DNA of 64,000 bases from Lineus longissimus (GCF_910592395.1 NC_088312.1:19971292-20035291), one strand, 5' to 3'. Shown: positions 21,695 through 33,141, counted from the first letter of the stretch. Translations and numbers: made by a program. Notes: generated from the letters alone by a model not told the origin.

Positions 21695-24600
21695 ATGCCC
21701 AAGTCTCTCATCTCCAAGAGGCTGTACTCATTCCTGATCGGTTTTTGGTGTATCCTCGTCTCCGACATCTTGGAGCGGATCGCCTTCTTTGCGTTCCTTG
21801 GCGGGATCGTGGTCTTCGTGAACGGGCAACCACTGCGATGGACGGAAATAAACGCACTTTACCTCGCCTTCATTTTCATTGGGATATCTTATAGTTCCGC
21901 CTTCTTCGGGAGCTTGATTGCGGATCTACTCCTTGGGAACTTCAAGACAATATGTCTGGGGTATCTGGTCTATCTCGCTGGCTATGTTTACTGGCTTGTT
22001 TTAGTCTCGCATCTAAACCAGTTGGATGGTGCGAAAATTCCTTCCATGTGTTCTAGTCAGGTACGGAGTGTTTCAATAAATATTACGGAGAATCTGACAA
22101 ATACTGCGGATAACGCCAAATCGTCATCAGCAGAATACCTTAAGGAAGGTACTGAGATGTACGGGTATCTTGAGGAAGGTACTGAGAAGTACAGCACAAA
22201 CTTTGGGAACACCAGTGTTCACAATTATTATAATATGACGGTCGCTAGGTTGCCGCGAAAGTGGATGCAGTGGGAGGAATGCAGCTGGCCAATCACCTTC
22301 ATCGTCTGCCTGATTTCGATTGGCTCCGGCATGGTGCGCGCCAACACTGCCCGGTTCGGGGCGGAACATCAGGTCGAATTCCAGGCCATCAAAGAGGCTG
22401 CTTTGAGAGGAATGGACTTCGATAAAAAGGTTAGTGTTCGATTTCAAAATTTTTCAACCCACATATATACGAAATAAGTCTTTTCATTAAAGCTCTCCTG
22501 ACCTTGAGCTGTCCTATAGCTGTAGCTGCTCCGAAGTATTCAACATCCCTCTTCTGTTTTCAGCGCATGAGGCAAGAGTCCTACAGCGTCGGCAACTTCT
22601 TCAGTTTGCTCTCCTGGCTTTCAAACAGTGGTAGTCTACTGGCCATTGGGGGACTGACTTACATTCAACTGTACGTGGATTCCATGCATCTTAGTTTTGT
22701 CATTGCCACTGCTAGTCTTGGTGGAGCATTCCTGATATTCGTCTGTGGTAAGAGAACATCTTTCTTCATTATGTGATCATTAGAGATGATAAGTGGCAAT
22801 CTTCGCCATGGTAAAATAAAAGGTATAACCAGGGTTTTTAGATAAATTTCCTTTGGAAAGGGTAGGATATATGGATAGGTTGTTCCAGCTGGTTGACTTT
22901 AGTCACCCTATATGCTTCGCCCAGTTAAAGAAATATGCGCAAATCTATCGGAGGTCAATTTCTACATACTAGAGATAGATGGTGTGTTTGGTTAAGGTAG
23001 AGGATATATACATTTTAAAAGTACTACCGGAATATGTCATCTGTTATCAAAACCTTTCTTGATAGCTGAATTTTATAGAATCACGGACTTATTGACAGTA
23101 TGGGATACTATTATATAACGTCCGTGGTAGAATGGATACGTGTTTATAAACTCATGGATTTTTTGTGTATAGGGCGCCTTTGGTATCTGCCATCGAAGAC
23201 TATTCGAAAAGGAGCTATCCTCCCCGCTCTTAGGGCGGCATGCTGCTGTTACACAGTCAGGGAAGGTTACGAAATAATTGATGATTCTAGGTAAGACATA
23301 AACAGACATACTTCTGTATGGGATCCTAATCTTAGGCCGAGACCCGGCTGTCTCAGGATAAGTCAACTTGTCGGTAAAAATGAACACCGATCCTATACAT
23401 ACACTATGTATCCTCCCCGAAAATAGGACACTTTCAAACAACGCTAAAAACACACCCAACAAATGATATTTCAGTAATTGCTTTAGATACAAGTAAATGA
23501 GAACTGAACATAAAGAACTTTCTTTCCAAGAAATTCGATGACAGCAATCTTGTTTTTGTGTTCATGTGACCAGAAAATGTGCACATCAGCCCAACCAGAG
23601 CCCATGTTTTATCATTGTTAAAAACAGTTTGTACGTCCTAAAACCTCCGCGCAAGATTAGTCTCGTGACGGGCGGACCTGAAGCCTCAATAGTGTTCCAT
23701 CTTTCACGTGCGACCTGGCGCCGGTCAAAATACTGGGAAATATTATTCAACCAGATTGTTTTTTTCATTGCCCACAGCTGGTCTGCTGATGACAATACTG
23801 CCGGCACCCAGACGGTTTACAGCAGACAAGACGGAAGACGATTCTGGTTACTTGCCGTCATCAGCCTCATCCTCGTACCATATTGGCTGATTTATCACCA
23901 GGTAAATATTCGTATGCGATTGGTCCGTTGCTGATTAGTACACCGATTATGCAGCATTGGTTGGTTTTGATTGGACAGTAGATAACCAGCGAAGTCGCCG
24001 CTGACCATTTTCTTCTTCTTCTTCTTCTTCTTCTTCTTCTTCTTCTTCTTCTTCTTCTTCTTCTTCTTCTTCTTCTTCTTCTTCTTTATTGTTTTTATTA
24101 TTCTCTCCTCTTTTTCCTCAACCTCCTCCTATACATCTGGCCAGTCCGCTCACCGTTATAAACAATGATGTGGTGGTATTTCCGTTGATTCCCCCCCCCC
24201 TCCTCCCAGCCGAAAAAGCTGTCCTCTTCGTTCTCATTTATGATGAAAGTCTCTTGCATTTAGATGCTGACGACATACCCATTCCAGGCCCTACACATGG
24301 ACCTTGAAGTAAACGGTTTCAAGGTAGGTTCACTGAATAATTCATTCGTGACGGAAAACAAGCCTGCCGGCGACTCGGTTCATTCCCTGGGTTCATTCCC
24401 TGCTAGAAATAGACCCAAAGTAGATAAAAAACAAAACGAAAGATATTATTCCATTCTCTTTTCTAATTTTTTTTCAACTCTACACGTAAATACGATTGCC
24501 AATAGACGAGTCGTAATAACTAGTGAATCATGGTTAATGAACATATGCCTTGAAGATTATTTTAAATATAAGTAGGCGTTGTATACATATACTAAAAGAA

Positions 24601-27600
24601 GTTCATTTCAAAAGTGTTCGTTTGTTTTAACTGGTTTTATCTTTTTGATGTTTACCACAGATGCCTGTTGCCTGGATGTACCTCATCCATGCTGGCGTGG
24701 TCGCCATCTTGATTCCTGTCATCCAAATCTCCATCCTGCCCCACCTGGAGTCGATCGGACGGCCCCTGAGTATGCGAGCCAGGATGATCATAGGGATTGT
24801 GTTCGCTATTGCTAGCGTCGCCCTGGCGGGAGGGGTGGAGAATTATAGGCGGAATTTATACTGGCAAAGCAATGCAACTGCTATTACTCAAACAGTAGGT
24901 AAGTAAAAGCAAAATATACAAGGTGAGCTAATATATATGTATGTTTTTGACAGAAGGTGAAGAGTTTCCTTTAGTAGACACCTCTGCCAGGAGGATTCCT
25001 CGAAATTACTGATTATGTCCGCCCATGCAGTACTGTTTTTTTCGAAGTGATCTCCAATAACAAAAGCTTCAGTAAGGCGGGCATCTATAAATTGCGGATC
25101 GGGCAAGGCAAGGGAGAATATTTAATGAAATTGTCACTCAATTTCAGACTGTAGAAGACAAAATGACTCCTCTTGAGTTTGGTTGTGTAGGTGAAGTTTT
25201 CGCAATTGTTGTACTCCCAGTCAATTTCGTCATCCTGATCGTCCATCCTATGTACCGGGCGAGAGGATGAGGCCGGTCCACTATACTGCGTTCGGGGTGT
25301 AACAATTGTGTGCTGTATTCTACTTTTTTGCAGACAACCATACTTATTACGCAGCTGAGATGTCCATACTTTGGCAGTTTCCGCAATATTTCCTGATGGG
25401 TATCAGCGACTCGCTTGCCAGTGTAGCGGGTAAGATTGTTTTGTGTATCACTTTGCAAAAATATGTACGAAAGAAAAGGTTTTCAGGGTGGCAGTAGAGC
25501 TTACACGCCCAACCTTTTCCTCAGGGCACTGTTTCATTTTCAAAATATATATGCTGCTGTCTGATTGTGGCAGTCAGTGGCGCTCTTGTGGCAGAGTTTG
25601 AGCCGTTGCTCAAATGAAACATATGCTCTTGTTTGTGTCGCGGTTCAGACTCGTAGATGACTTTGAAGGAACTATAGCATACCTTTCGTAATCACTGGTG
25701 TTCCAGGAAAACAGAAACGCGGTAATGCAGTTTTTATGCATATGAAACTTGGTATTCTTAGTGTTTGTACACCAGTCTACACAATGGCAAGGCTGAAATT
25801 TTATTTCTATCACACATTAAAGGCCATATATCAAGGTTTGAAAACATGCTTGATACTCATGAAATATGTTGAGGGTTAAAAAAACAAGATCCCAGACATT
25901 AAAAAAATTCTAATAATAAAGTCATTATTTAGTTATTTCAATTTTCAATTTTAAACTATTTGAATTTCCCACCACACACAACTTTAGATTAGTTCCACAT
26001 GTGGCCGCTAGGGATTTTTGATGACGTAGATCAGGTCAGTCAGAACAAAGCAAGATGGCTTCCGCATACAGTTCAGAGAGTGAGAGCAGTGAATTTGAGG
26101 ATGTTTTGGTCGATACAGAAGGATATTTAAACGTTGAGCCGTACATGTTCGAGCCATTAATATCACTAGATCATAATGAGTGATCATTCGGACGAAAGTG
26201 ATCAGAATTTGTGGTTAATCAACTTGCATGGCAGACCTGCCGATATAGCAAAGAAGACATTGATAGACTGTTGCAGATGCATAACATGTATGATTTTTGA
26301 ACAGACTAATGTTGCACAATATTGTTTCGCCTCGTCAGTGTTGTATCGCCAGTTATGTCATGACGCTGAACTACTATTGAAAAGTGACGGTATTATGCAC
26401 AATCATCTTGACGTGACGATATAATGCCGTGCAACGTTAGATAGGCCTAGATGTCAGATGACAATAATCTGTCATTGACAGTGGCTGTCACTGACACTGA
26501 CCTGTGTCGCTGTCACCTTGCTATGGCTGGAACACAAGAAGACACTATGCGGTATCACAGGCCCCAATAGGGCCTACACATTATGTATAACAACCGACCT
26601 CAGCAGCCTCGGGCATTAAATGCAATTGACATGGTTGGAACAGCTGTTTTTAACAAGTGGCATTTAATATTCAGTTGGATGCAGATATCCGGCTTCATGT
26701 GATAATCCGTATCGATAAAGTGATCACTGCAAAGTTTGGCCGAAGGCCCAGGCTTCCAACACTCCAAACGTTTGCACTTCCGAATCCACAGCTTCCTCCT
26801 CTCTCGTTCAACTGGCTTTGGAAATTCATGAAAATGGGTCCCATCCGTCATTCGATTGTTCTTTGTGCTATCCTTGACACAATTCGGAGCCACACAATAC
26901 ACCATAGTGAATGAAACACATTACTTCCAGGTGTGCATAATTAATTAAGGCCCTCCTGCTTTTATGATTGCATGACATGTACAGATAACCTGATCTACAT
27001 CACAACTTTTGCTGAACCCACCGCCTGGCTCTAACAAGCCAGTTGCTAGCCTGATTAGGTAATCAAGTTGTCAAACACATAATTGGCTATATCTTCAAAA
27101 TGGATGGAGCTAATTGCATTTGGTTTTCTGTATTGTATAAAGTGTTAGGTACACTTTTGAAATCGTCTTACAGCAGAAAATGGCAAAAAACCTTGATATA
27201 TGGCCTTTTAACGCAATTGGAAATTTTCTAATTCCATGATACAACCTACATATAGCTCATCTTTTACGAGTTCAGATTATTTACACATTTATTTGCGCAT
27301 GCAGGAAATTTCTTTTGTAAACGTGATTTAAAAAACGCTATACTACAAAAGAGAAATTTATAAAATCTTTGTTTCAGGTATCGAACTGGTGTATTCGCAG
27401 ATTCCAAAGGGCATGCGGGGACTAGGCCTGGGTATATTCTGGCTGTTCTCGGGCCTGGCAAGTTTTCTTTCCTGCATCATCAGCCTGATCGGCTACAACA
27501 GGTGGATTTTTGAATGGGACCATGGAAACCCCAATTGCCGACTGGTATGCGAAGATGACATCACGAAAATTTGCTACGAGTGCAAATTGGAGATATTCTT

Positions 27601-27757
27601 TTTTATCTTAGCTGGACTTGCATTTGTTTGCTTGATATTGTTTATAATTCTGACCGCCAGGTGGCATGTTGGAGTTGAGTACAAATACGACAAGGCTGGG
27701 TGTACGAATAGTTTGACGAATAACCCTCTCCTAATTGCAGAAAGTCCCGTTCAGTGA
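21695..27757 (+). CDS. SLC15/POT-family proton-coupled oligopeptide transporter, copy B
   Basis: Eight coding exons: 21695-22429, 22564-22747, 23173-23290, 23778-23901, 24264-24323, 24661-24898, 25334-25429 and 27378-27757, 644 residues. The ATG at 21695 (CCACCATGC) has a strong context and aligns with the copy A start; an in-frame ATG at 21635 would add 20 residues that copy A lacks. TM1 reads SDILERIAFF, keeping the Glu-Arg of the POT ExxER motif. Other landmarks: AFFGSLIADLLLGNFKTI, GMVRANTARFGAEHQ, LLSWLSNSGSLLAIGG, LVPYWLIYHQ, and a C-terminal pair of membrane helices. A lumenal/extracellular loop contains N-glycosylation sequons and a 10-residue tandem repeat (YLKEGTEMYG / YLEEGTEKYS). 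Exon order and phase match copy A except for one extra intron. Intron 7 holds a Kolobok-like transposon. Substrate is unknown. Confidence 0.92.
24009..24086 (+). repeat. (TTC)n microsatellite
   Basis: About 26 uninterrupted TTC/CTT triplets in intron 4 of transporter B, followed by a pyrimidine-rich stretch and a poly-C run near 24190. Confidence 0.97.
25160..25305 (-). repeat. Dispersed repeat, copy 2 (reverse of 13558-13665)
   Basis: The reverse complement reads ACACCCCGAACGCAGTATAG, then GACCGGCCTCATCCTCTCGC and ACGATCAGGATGACGAAATT, matching the copy in the RERG-like intron. It lies in intron 6 of transporter B, immediately before exon 7. Confidence 0.65.
26055..26424 (+). pseudogene. 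Broken acidic/cysteine-rich ORF inside the Kolobok-like element
   Basis: ATG at 26055 opens a Ser/Glu/Asp-rich segment (MASAYSSESESSEFED, then EPYMFEPLIS) that stops at 26181. The reading continues in another frame from 26176 (SDHSDESDQN, then DCCRCITCM and QYCFASSVLYRQLCHD). The acidic EPYMFEP opening and following cysteines recall the P2X7-C-terminus-like zinc-domain proteins common in invertebrate genomes; that resemblance is from memory. A frameshift inactivates it. Confidence 0.5.
26600..26905 (-). CDS. THAP-type zinc finger fragment of a transposase
   Basis: 101 residues starting MVYCVAPNCVKDS. THAP C2CH residues are visible: CVAPNC, the FHEFPKP loop, the invariant Trp in KLWIRKCKR, and KLCSDHF (C and H ligands). 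THAP domains bind DNA in P-element, Kolobok and host proteins. Here the domain lies inside TTAA-flanked inverted repeats and no catalytic DDE domain follows, so it is best read as the N-terminus of a deleted Kolobok transposase. It is short but intact. Confidence 0.75.
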   Translation of the reverse strand: MVYCVAPNCVKDSTKNNRMTDGTHFHEFPKPVERERRKLWIRKCKRLECWKPGPSAKLCSDHFIDTDYHMKPDICIQLNIKCHLLKTAVPTMSIAFNARGC

Positions 27758-28288
27758 GATTCAAGATAGTGATTTGTAAAGTAGAGCCGGACTCTTTCGA
27801 TCATGACCTTAAAACCGTGTCAAATGCCTTCTCCCAAATCCTAAGGCCTTGTGGTACACAAGTCGATTCCTCGGCAGAAGACGATGCCAAGTCCGGGTCG
27901 ATGACTTAGCGAGGAGTTTTAAACTCCCCCCCCCCATCCTTTTCAGACGATTGATCAGTCTCCCATGTTATCGCGTCGCCGGATCGAATACCATATAGCG
28001 GGACGCGAGATTTTGCCAGCGGTGGTTGGCCTGCTGAGGCGAAAATGTTCTTGTTTCACCCCTCCTACTGAGGAAGCAATTGCAAGTCTGGCATCTTTCA
28101 AGCGAGAATGTACATGATCTCAGGACCAAATTCATCGCAAGTGGTATACGTCCGTCGTGAAAAACAACAGATTATCCATTTATCAACAAAAATTATCGAA
28201 GAAAATACGCAATGTGTTCATGATTTAATTACTGGTCAGTGATTTTTGGCTTGAAAACAACAGAGTAACTCTTGATATAAACAATGTT
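27758..28288. other. Convergent intergenic gap
   Basis: 531 bp between the stop codons of transporter B (+) and the TRP-like gene (-). It holds a poly-C run near 27925. No AATAAA for transporter B was seen here. No gene. Confidence 0.5.
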
Positions 28289-30250
28289 TTAGTGTTTATT
28301 AATCTTTATAACCCGGATGTAAACGTCTTCATCATTTTCTTCCCTTCGTTTGAGTTTCTTCTTTCCGCAGCATCTAAAAACTTTGGACACCCTTCTTTCA
28401 ACAGTGAGCGCCACATCAAGTTGGTGGAGTTTCCTGATCATCTGCCCATGCGTTGTTGTCTCCGCGTGCTGCGTCGCCATGATCGCCACAAGGAAATTCA
28501 CAAGAAGAATTGTGACGACCATAATGAAGGCGAAGTGTAGAATGTAAACGTGGAGATAATGACTCAACCTGAAGTCATCAATTTTAAGGATGTTCAACAT
28601 TAGTAGAAATGTCGAATACATGCTCTTTCCGAAGTCTGCGAAAGCATCGCTGGTGCAATCTTGGTCGAGAATTTCTGAGAAAGTGTAAGCGAATGATATG
28701 AAAATGCCAACAAATAAGATGAGGAATTGCATCATTTTTTTCATCATTCTTTGGAAAGCGATGACGAATTCTCCTATTCCGGGAAGCAACTGCCAAAAGT
28801 ACAGCGTGGTCCAAATAACGAGGACTCTGCTCATCGGGTAAGCAAACAAGGCCGTTGTTGTCATTTTTCGAAAAAGCTGTTCGGTGAACTGCCCGAAAAT
28901 TGTGACGACTGCCGCCATCAGGTACGTAACATTACAAATAGATCCTAGAAAAAATGTCACACGATAGAATGTGTTGTCCACAATGCGCGTTCCTCCGTGG
29001 ATGACGAAGTCTTCTTTGCGACCGCAGGTAAGCAACATTACTATGTCGACAAGGTCGAAAAGGACGCTGAAGATGGTGTAAGCACATGTCGGCAAGGTTG
29101 CAAATAGTGAAAGATACTTATAGTAAGTCGTATACGTGTAAGACGTGCGCATCTGGTCGACCGCACATCGAACATCCGTCATATTTGGCGGGTAAATGCC
29201 GTCGAGGGTGGATGAGTCATTCGCTTTAATCGCAGGGTATAACAGACGCCGATGATAATCCCCTGAAAATGCTATATATGCTGTGATGGCCAGGAAAGAT
29301 CTGATGACGCTGGATGACACAATTTGCAAAACAATAAAAAGGAATCTATAGAGAAACCACGCGACTATGAGTGGGGTGTTACGGCGGATCGTCCGCCGGA
29401 CCCACTCGGACACTGCCTGATTTTCCATCATCCCGACCGCAGAAAACCGCTTCAGCTGGGAGCATGTAATTTGCGTGAAATCAAACAGGGGCGATCTGTC
29501 GCATCGGTTTCCTCCTACCGATTTCATGTACTCCGAGATATCATATCTGACTTGAGTGAAAGGTCCTTTGGTAACCTCAACCGTCTTGTAAACATCATCA
29601 GTTTCTAAGATTGCCTGGAAAAGTTCATACTGTCCCAGTTTTGACGCAAGTTCTAGCGGCCGACGCTTCAGCGAGTTCTCAGAATGAAGTAGGCGCCTGC
29701 GATTTGCGTGGTCGTCAATTAATAAAAGAATGTCCTTATAGATTTCTACGAAGGAGTTTTCATCTTTCAATTCGAAGTGACTTCCCCAAACCAAGGCGTG
29801 GACGAAATTGTTGTCACCGACATCGACGCAATTTATGACGTCACTAATGGACCTCTCACAAACGCGCCGGACTATTTTCTTCGCGCCGAACATTGCGGCC
29901 AAAATTAACGGTTTCTTAAAGGAGCAGTTCTGTACCAAACTGAAATCCCCCAGCTTGATCTCTAACGCTGCGTTTCTCATCAGCTCTGACGCCTCGAACT
30001 GAATATTCCCTAAAAATGGGGAATCCTCTTCCATATAGCATCGACAATGAAGTTGGTCAACAAAAGTGACGTCATCATTCCAGATTGCACTCATGACGTC
30101 ATCCGCATCTAAAGTTGACTTCCCAAATACAAACGTTTTCTCTTTATATTCGCATTTTGTTCCGCTGAGCACGAAATCATCCCAATTTACAACGAGTTCT
30201 TCCGCGGGGAATGACTGACCGAGACTTTTCAAATTTGACATGATGACCAT
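28289..30250 (-). CDS. Ankyrin-repeat/TRP-like cation channel, intronless
   Basis: One uninterrupted 653-residue ORF. Residues ~100-230 contain degenerate ankyrin-type repeats (KPLILAAMFGAKKIV; RRPLELASKLGQYELFQAIL). About six hydrophobic segments follow from ~285 to 600. A pore-loop-like stretch (SDAFADFGKSMYSTFLLMLN) precedes a last helix with LLVNFLVAIMATQHAE, typical of TRPV/TRPA-class ion-transport domains; the C-terminus is short and basic. The product is expected to be a membrane cation channel; activating stimulus unknown, subfamily uncertain. Two ATGs lie three codons apart (30250, 30241); the first is used here. Absence of introns next to heavily split genes suggests retroposition or an intron-poor lineage-specific family. 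A poly(A) signal overlaps the last codons. Confidence 0.82.
   Translation of the reverse strand: MVIMSNLKSLGQSFPAEELVVNWDDFVLSGTKCEYKEKTFVFGKSTLDADDVMSAIWNDDVTFVDQLHCRCYMEEDSPFLGNIQFEASELMRNAALEIKLGDFSLVQNCSFKKPLILAAMFGAKKIVRRVCERSISDVINCVDVGDNNFVHALVWGSHFELKDENSFVEIYKDILLLIDDHANRRRLLHSENSLKRRPLELASKLGQYELFQAILETDDVYKTVEVTKGPFTQVRYDISEYMKSVGGNRCDRSPLFDFTQITCSQLKRFSAVGMMENQAVSEWVRRTIRRNTPLIVAWFLYRFLFIVLQIVSSSVIRSFLAITAYIAFSGDYHRRLLYPAIKANDSSTLDGIYPPNMTDVRCAVDQMRTSYTYTTYYKYLSLFATLPTCAYTIFSVLFDLVDIVMLLTCGRKEDFVIHGGTRIVDNTFYRVTFFLGSICNVTYLMAAVVTIFGQFTEQLFRKMTTTALFAYPMSRVLVIWTTLYFWQLLPGIGEFVIAFQRMMKKMMQFLILFVGIFISFAYTFSEILDQDCTSDAFADFGKSMYSTFLLMLNILKIDDFRLSHYLHVYILHFAFIMVVTILLVNFLVAIMATQHAETTTHGQMIRKLHQLDVALTVERRVSKVFRCCGKKKLKRREENDEDVYIRVIKINKH
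28295..28300 (-). terminator. AATAAA overlapping the 3' end of the TRP-like ORF
   Basis: On the minus strand the last codons read AATAAACAC followed by TAA, so AATAAA lies inside the coding sequence 3 bp before the stop codon. Cleavage 10-30 nt later would give a very short 3'UTR. Confidence 0.5.
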
Positions 30251-30857
30251 TAACTTTTCTCAAACGTATCTTGAAGAACCTCTGGTGAAATTCCAAAATT
30301 CGGGAGACTTCCTTTCGTATTGGCCAATCTGAAGGTTTGGAATTTTTCAAGTCACAAGCGAGTATGGAATGGAACCAATCCCAGAAGGAGCCAGTGAATA
30401 TCCGTCGATTGAAGTGCGCACATTAGGCATCAGCAACATTCAAAGTGTTGGGTGGGTCTCAGAATAAACCTTAATTCTACTGCCAAATGATGCAAGAATG
30501 CTCAGTGGTTGTTTGATTTTCCCACAATGTCGAGAATCGAGCCGGCCCTTTCCTAGTGACATATGATTGGTATGGTCCGTAGTCACCACAGCAACTAATG
30601 CGTCACTTCCGAAACATTGATCAGAGTTTTTACATAGTTAAGTGTATGAGGCAAATAACATTGTTTGTTTTGTTGTTTTACATTGTACATATTTGAAATA
30701 TAAACATAATTGCATCGAAAACAACTACATGTAATTACTTTGCCCTCTGACATGTTACAACATCGTTGTGTTCTAGTGCGCCGGAAGCTTTGCGAAAAAT
30801 TCCGTTAGTATTCCATTGCGAGGCAAGATTAGTGCTGCCACACCTCCAGCTGGCATC

Positions 30858-30980
30858 TGGCGGAAAAGGAATAGGCGGAACAGGAATAGGCGGAACAGGA
30901 ATAGGCGAATCAGGAATAGGCGAAACAGGAATTGTGTAGGCGAAACAGGAATAGGCGAAACAGGAATAGGCGAAACAGGC
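30858..30980. repeat. 15-bp minisatellite, about 8 copies
   Basis: Unit GGAATAGGCGAAACA with variants GGAATAGGCGGAACA and one 5-bp interruption near 30930. The period is a multiple of three, which keeps ORFs open on both strands; these are not genes. Confidence 0.9.
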
Positions 30981-31739
30981 ATAAACCGCGTACACCGTTA
31001 TATTACGGAATGCGTCCATATTTTGCTGTCGACAAAAGAAATCCGCTCTGCTAGCGTGTTACTTTTTGTATACTTTTGTATACTTCTGTATACAGCAGGA
31101 AGAAGTTGTGATAAGAAATTTTGTTATGAAGGGTAGCAAGTGCATATTATATATATACTAATGCAGCCGAAATATAACCTTTTTTGGTGGCCATTTTTCT
31201 GACAGATGGATATTAACCACCCTAAATAACAAAGAAATTGGCAAATGGACTCTTTCCAATAATATTAGCAAGTACCCCATCGGCCAAAGTGGTACCTAAC
31301 ACGTCTATAAAAACATTCATCTTGTCTCGGCCAGTTGGAGAGAAACAATCTAAAGTAGAACGCTCCAGGTCCCGAATATAGCTCTGTACGTTTCTCCCGT
31401 ACAAACACATTATAGCTATGTATGCTTATCGACACCGTGAGCAGAGTCCACCGGAAGTGCGGGTGGGTTTGGTGATTAAAAGTACATGCAGTGGAGATAA
31501 CCAATAACCAGCTGACAGAGGGAGACTAGTGGGCAGAGCGCCGAGTCGAAGGTTTCTCCCTCGAAAATATCATTGCAGTTTCGTCTTTGCGTCCTTGAGA
31601 AAGATACCTAACCCTTTGGTTTGTCCTTCAAACGACACATAAAACCAATGTTTTTTATCCCCGGTGCTTGATCTACGGCAAGCAAACGACCCCAAGACTT
31701 GTCAAAACATATATGTATTCGTTAAGAATCGACCAACTG

Positions 31740-32870
31740 GAGGAGTCAACATTGTAATGATTGTCTAAACTGTGATGATTGTTACATCATTTCCACGGGA
31801 GGAACTGGCTAATCTCTCCTACACATGGTTAGCAGGAGAGGCCGGCGGACAATCTCTCCAATTGGAGGGTACTGACCGTAACCACCATTAGCTGGTGGGT
31901 GTCACTGGTCACTGCTGGTGTTCCAACGATTCACCCCTTGTTCGCCTCCAGTGGGTCACCCATTCTTGCTGTCTGAGGATTGTCTCAACTGTGGCGATTG
32001 TGGTGACAGGGAAGCCGGCCAATCTCTCCTACACTTGTTGCGAGGTTGTCTCATCCGTGGTGATTGTGACATTGTTTTTACAGGGGAAGCTGACCTATCT
32101 CTAGTCCCACATTTGTTGTGATGTTTGTCTCTTCTATGGTGATTGTGACATCGTTTCTAAAGGCGTAGCTGGTAATGGCGAATCTCTCCTGCACATATTG
32201 GGATGGTTGTCTCATCTGTGGAGATTGTGACATCGTTTCTACAGGAGAAGCCGCCACTCTCTAACACATATTGTGAGGGTTGTGAGGGTTGTGAGGCTCA
32301 TCTGTAGTGATTGTGATATCGTTTCTACACGGGGAGCCGGCAAATCTCTCAAACAGAAGGATACTGACCATAACTGCTGTACATTCGCTGGTTGGTGCTA
32401 CTATTGGACCACCGATTCACCCCTTGTTTGTCTGCAGTTGATCACCCATTCTTGCCGTCTGGGGATTGTCTCAACTGTAGTGATTGTGACATCGTTTATA
32501 CAGGAGTAGTTGACCAATCTGTCTCATCTGTGCGGGGATTGTGACATCGTTTCTATAGTAGAAGCTGACATCTCTTACACATATTGCGAGGACTGTCTCC
32601 TCTGTGGTGACTGTGACATCGTTTCCGAAGGAGAAGCTGACGTATCTCTCCGACACACACTGTGATGGTTTTCTCATCTTTGTGACATCGTTCCTACAGG
32701 GAGACAGGCCATTCTCTCTTACACATATTGCGAGGACTGTCTCTTCTGTGGTGACTGACATCGTTTCTGAAGGAGAAGCTGGCCTATCTCTTTTACACAC
32801 ATACTGTGATAGTTGTCTCACCTGTGGCGATTGTGACATTGTTTCTACAGGAGGGGCCAGCCAATATCTA
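31740..32870. repeat. Degenerate ~100-bp minisatellite
   Basis: Repeated blocks of the form GTCTCATCTGTGGTGATTGT, GACATCGTTTCTACAGG, GAAGCTGACCAATCTCTC and CTACACATATTGTGAGG, about ten diverged copies. Copies differ in length, so the array is old. Confidence 0.8.
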
Positions 32871-33105
32871 TATTTTCTCATCATCTGTTTGATCCGTTTT
32901 CACTCTTCCAGCTGGTTATAGCCACAGACATTTTCAGTCTTTTAGTAGCCTACTCAATCAGCTGTAAATCTGACATGAAATTTTGAAAAGTGAGGACAGG
33001 GTCTCCCCTCTTTATCAGTCTCCTGGATGCTACTTACTCCAAAGAACACTCTATGAAGCTGAGATGAAAATTCAAACACAAGTTTTAAGAATGTCATATT
33101 TCAAC

Positions 33106-33111
33106 TTTATT
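33106..33111 (-). terminator. Candidate AMBRA1 poly(A) signal
   Basis: AATAAA on the minus strand, ~1.35 kb past the AMBRA1 stop. A second AATAAA lies at 33248-33253 inside an inverted repeat. Confidence 0.4.
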
Positions 33112-33141
33112 TTGGATTTGCACTCACAAGAATCAACATGA

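Larger units (their letters stand above)
25821..27207. mobile_element. Kolobok-like DNA transposon (TTAA target site, THAP ORF)
   Basis: Left end AGGCCATATATCAAGGTTTG and right end CCTTGATATATGGCCTT form terminal inverted repeats of ~18-20 bp. They are directly flanked by TTAA at 25817-25820 and 27208-27211, the target duplication of piggyBac and Kolobok elements. Inside are a THAP zinc-finger ORF on the minus strand (26600-26905) and a broken plus-strand ORF (26055-26424). THAP plus TTAA is the published hallmark of Kolobok transposases. At 1.39 kb the element lacks room for a full transposase, so it is a deleted copy. It sits in intron 7 of transporter B. Confidence 0.82.

Noticed and set aside
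30735-31136. ORFs of ~95-106 residues on both strands
   Set aside because: Both come from the 15-bp minisatellite (period divisible by three), with proline or arginine repeats only.
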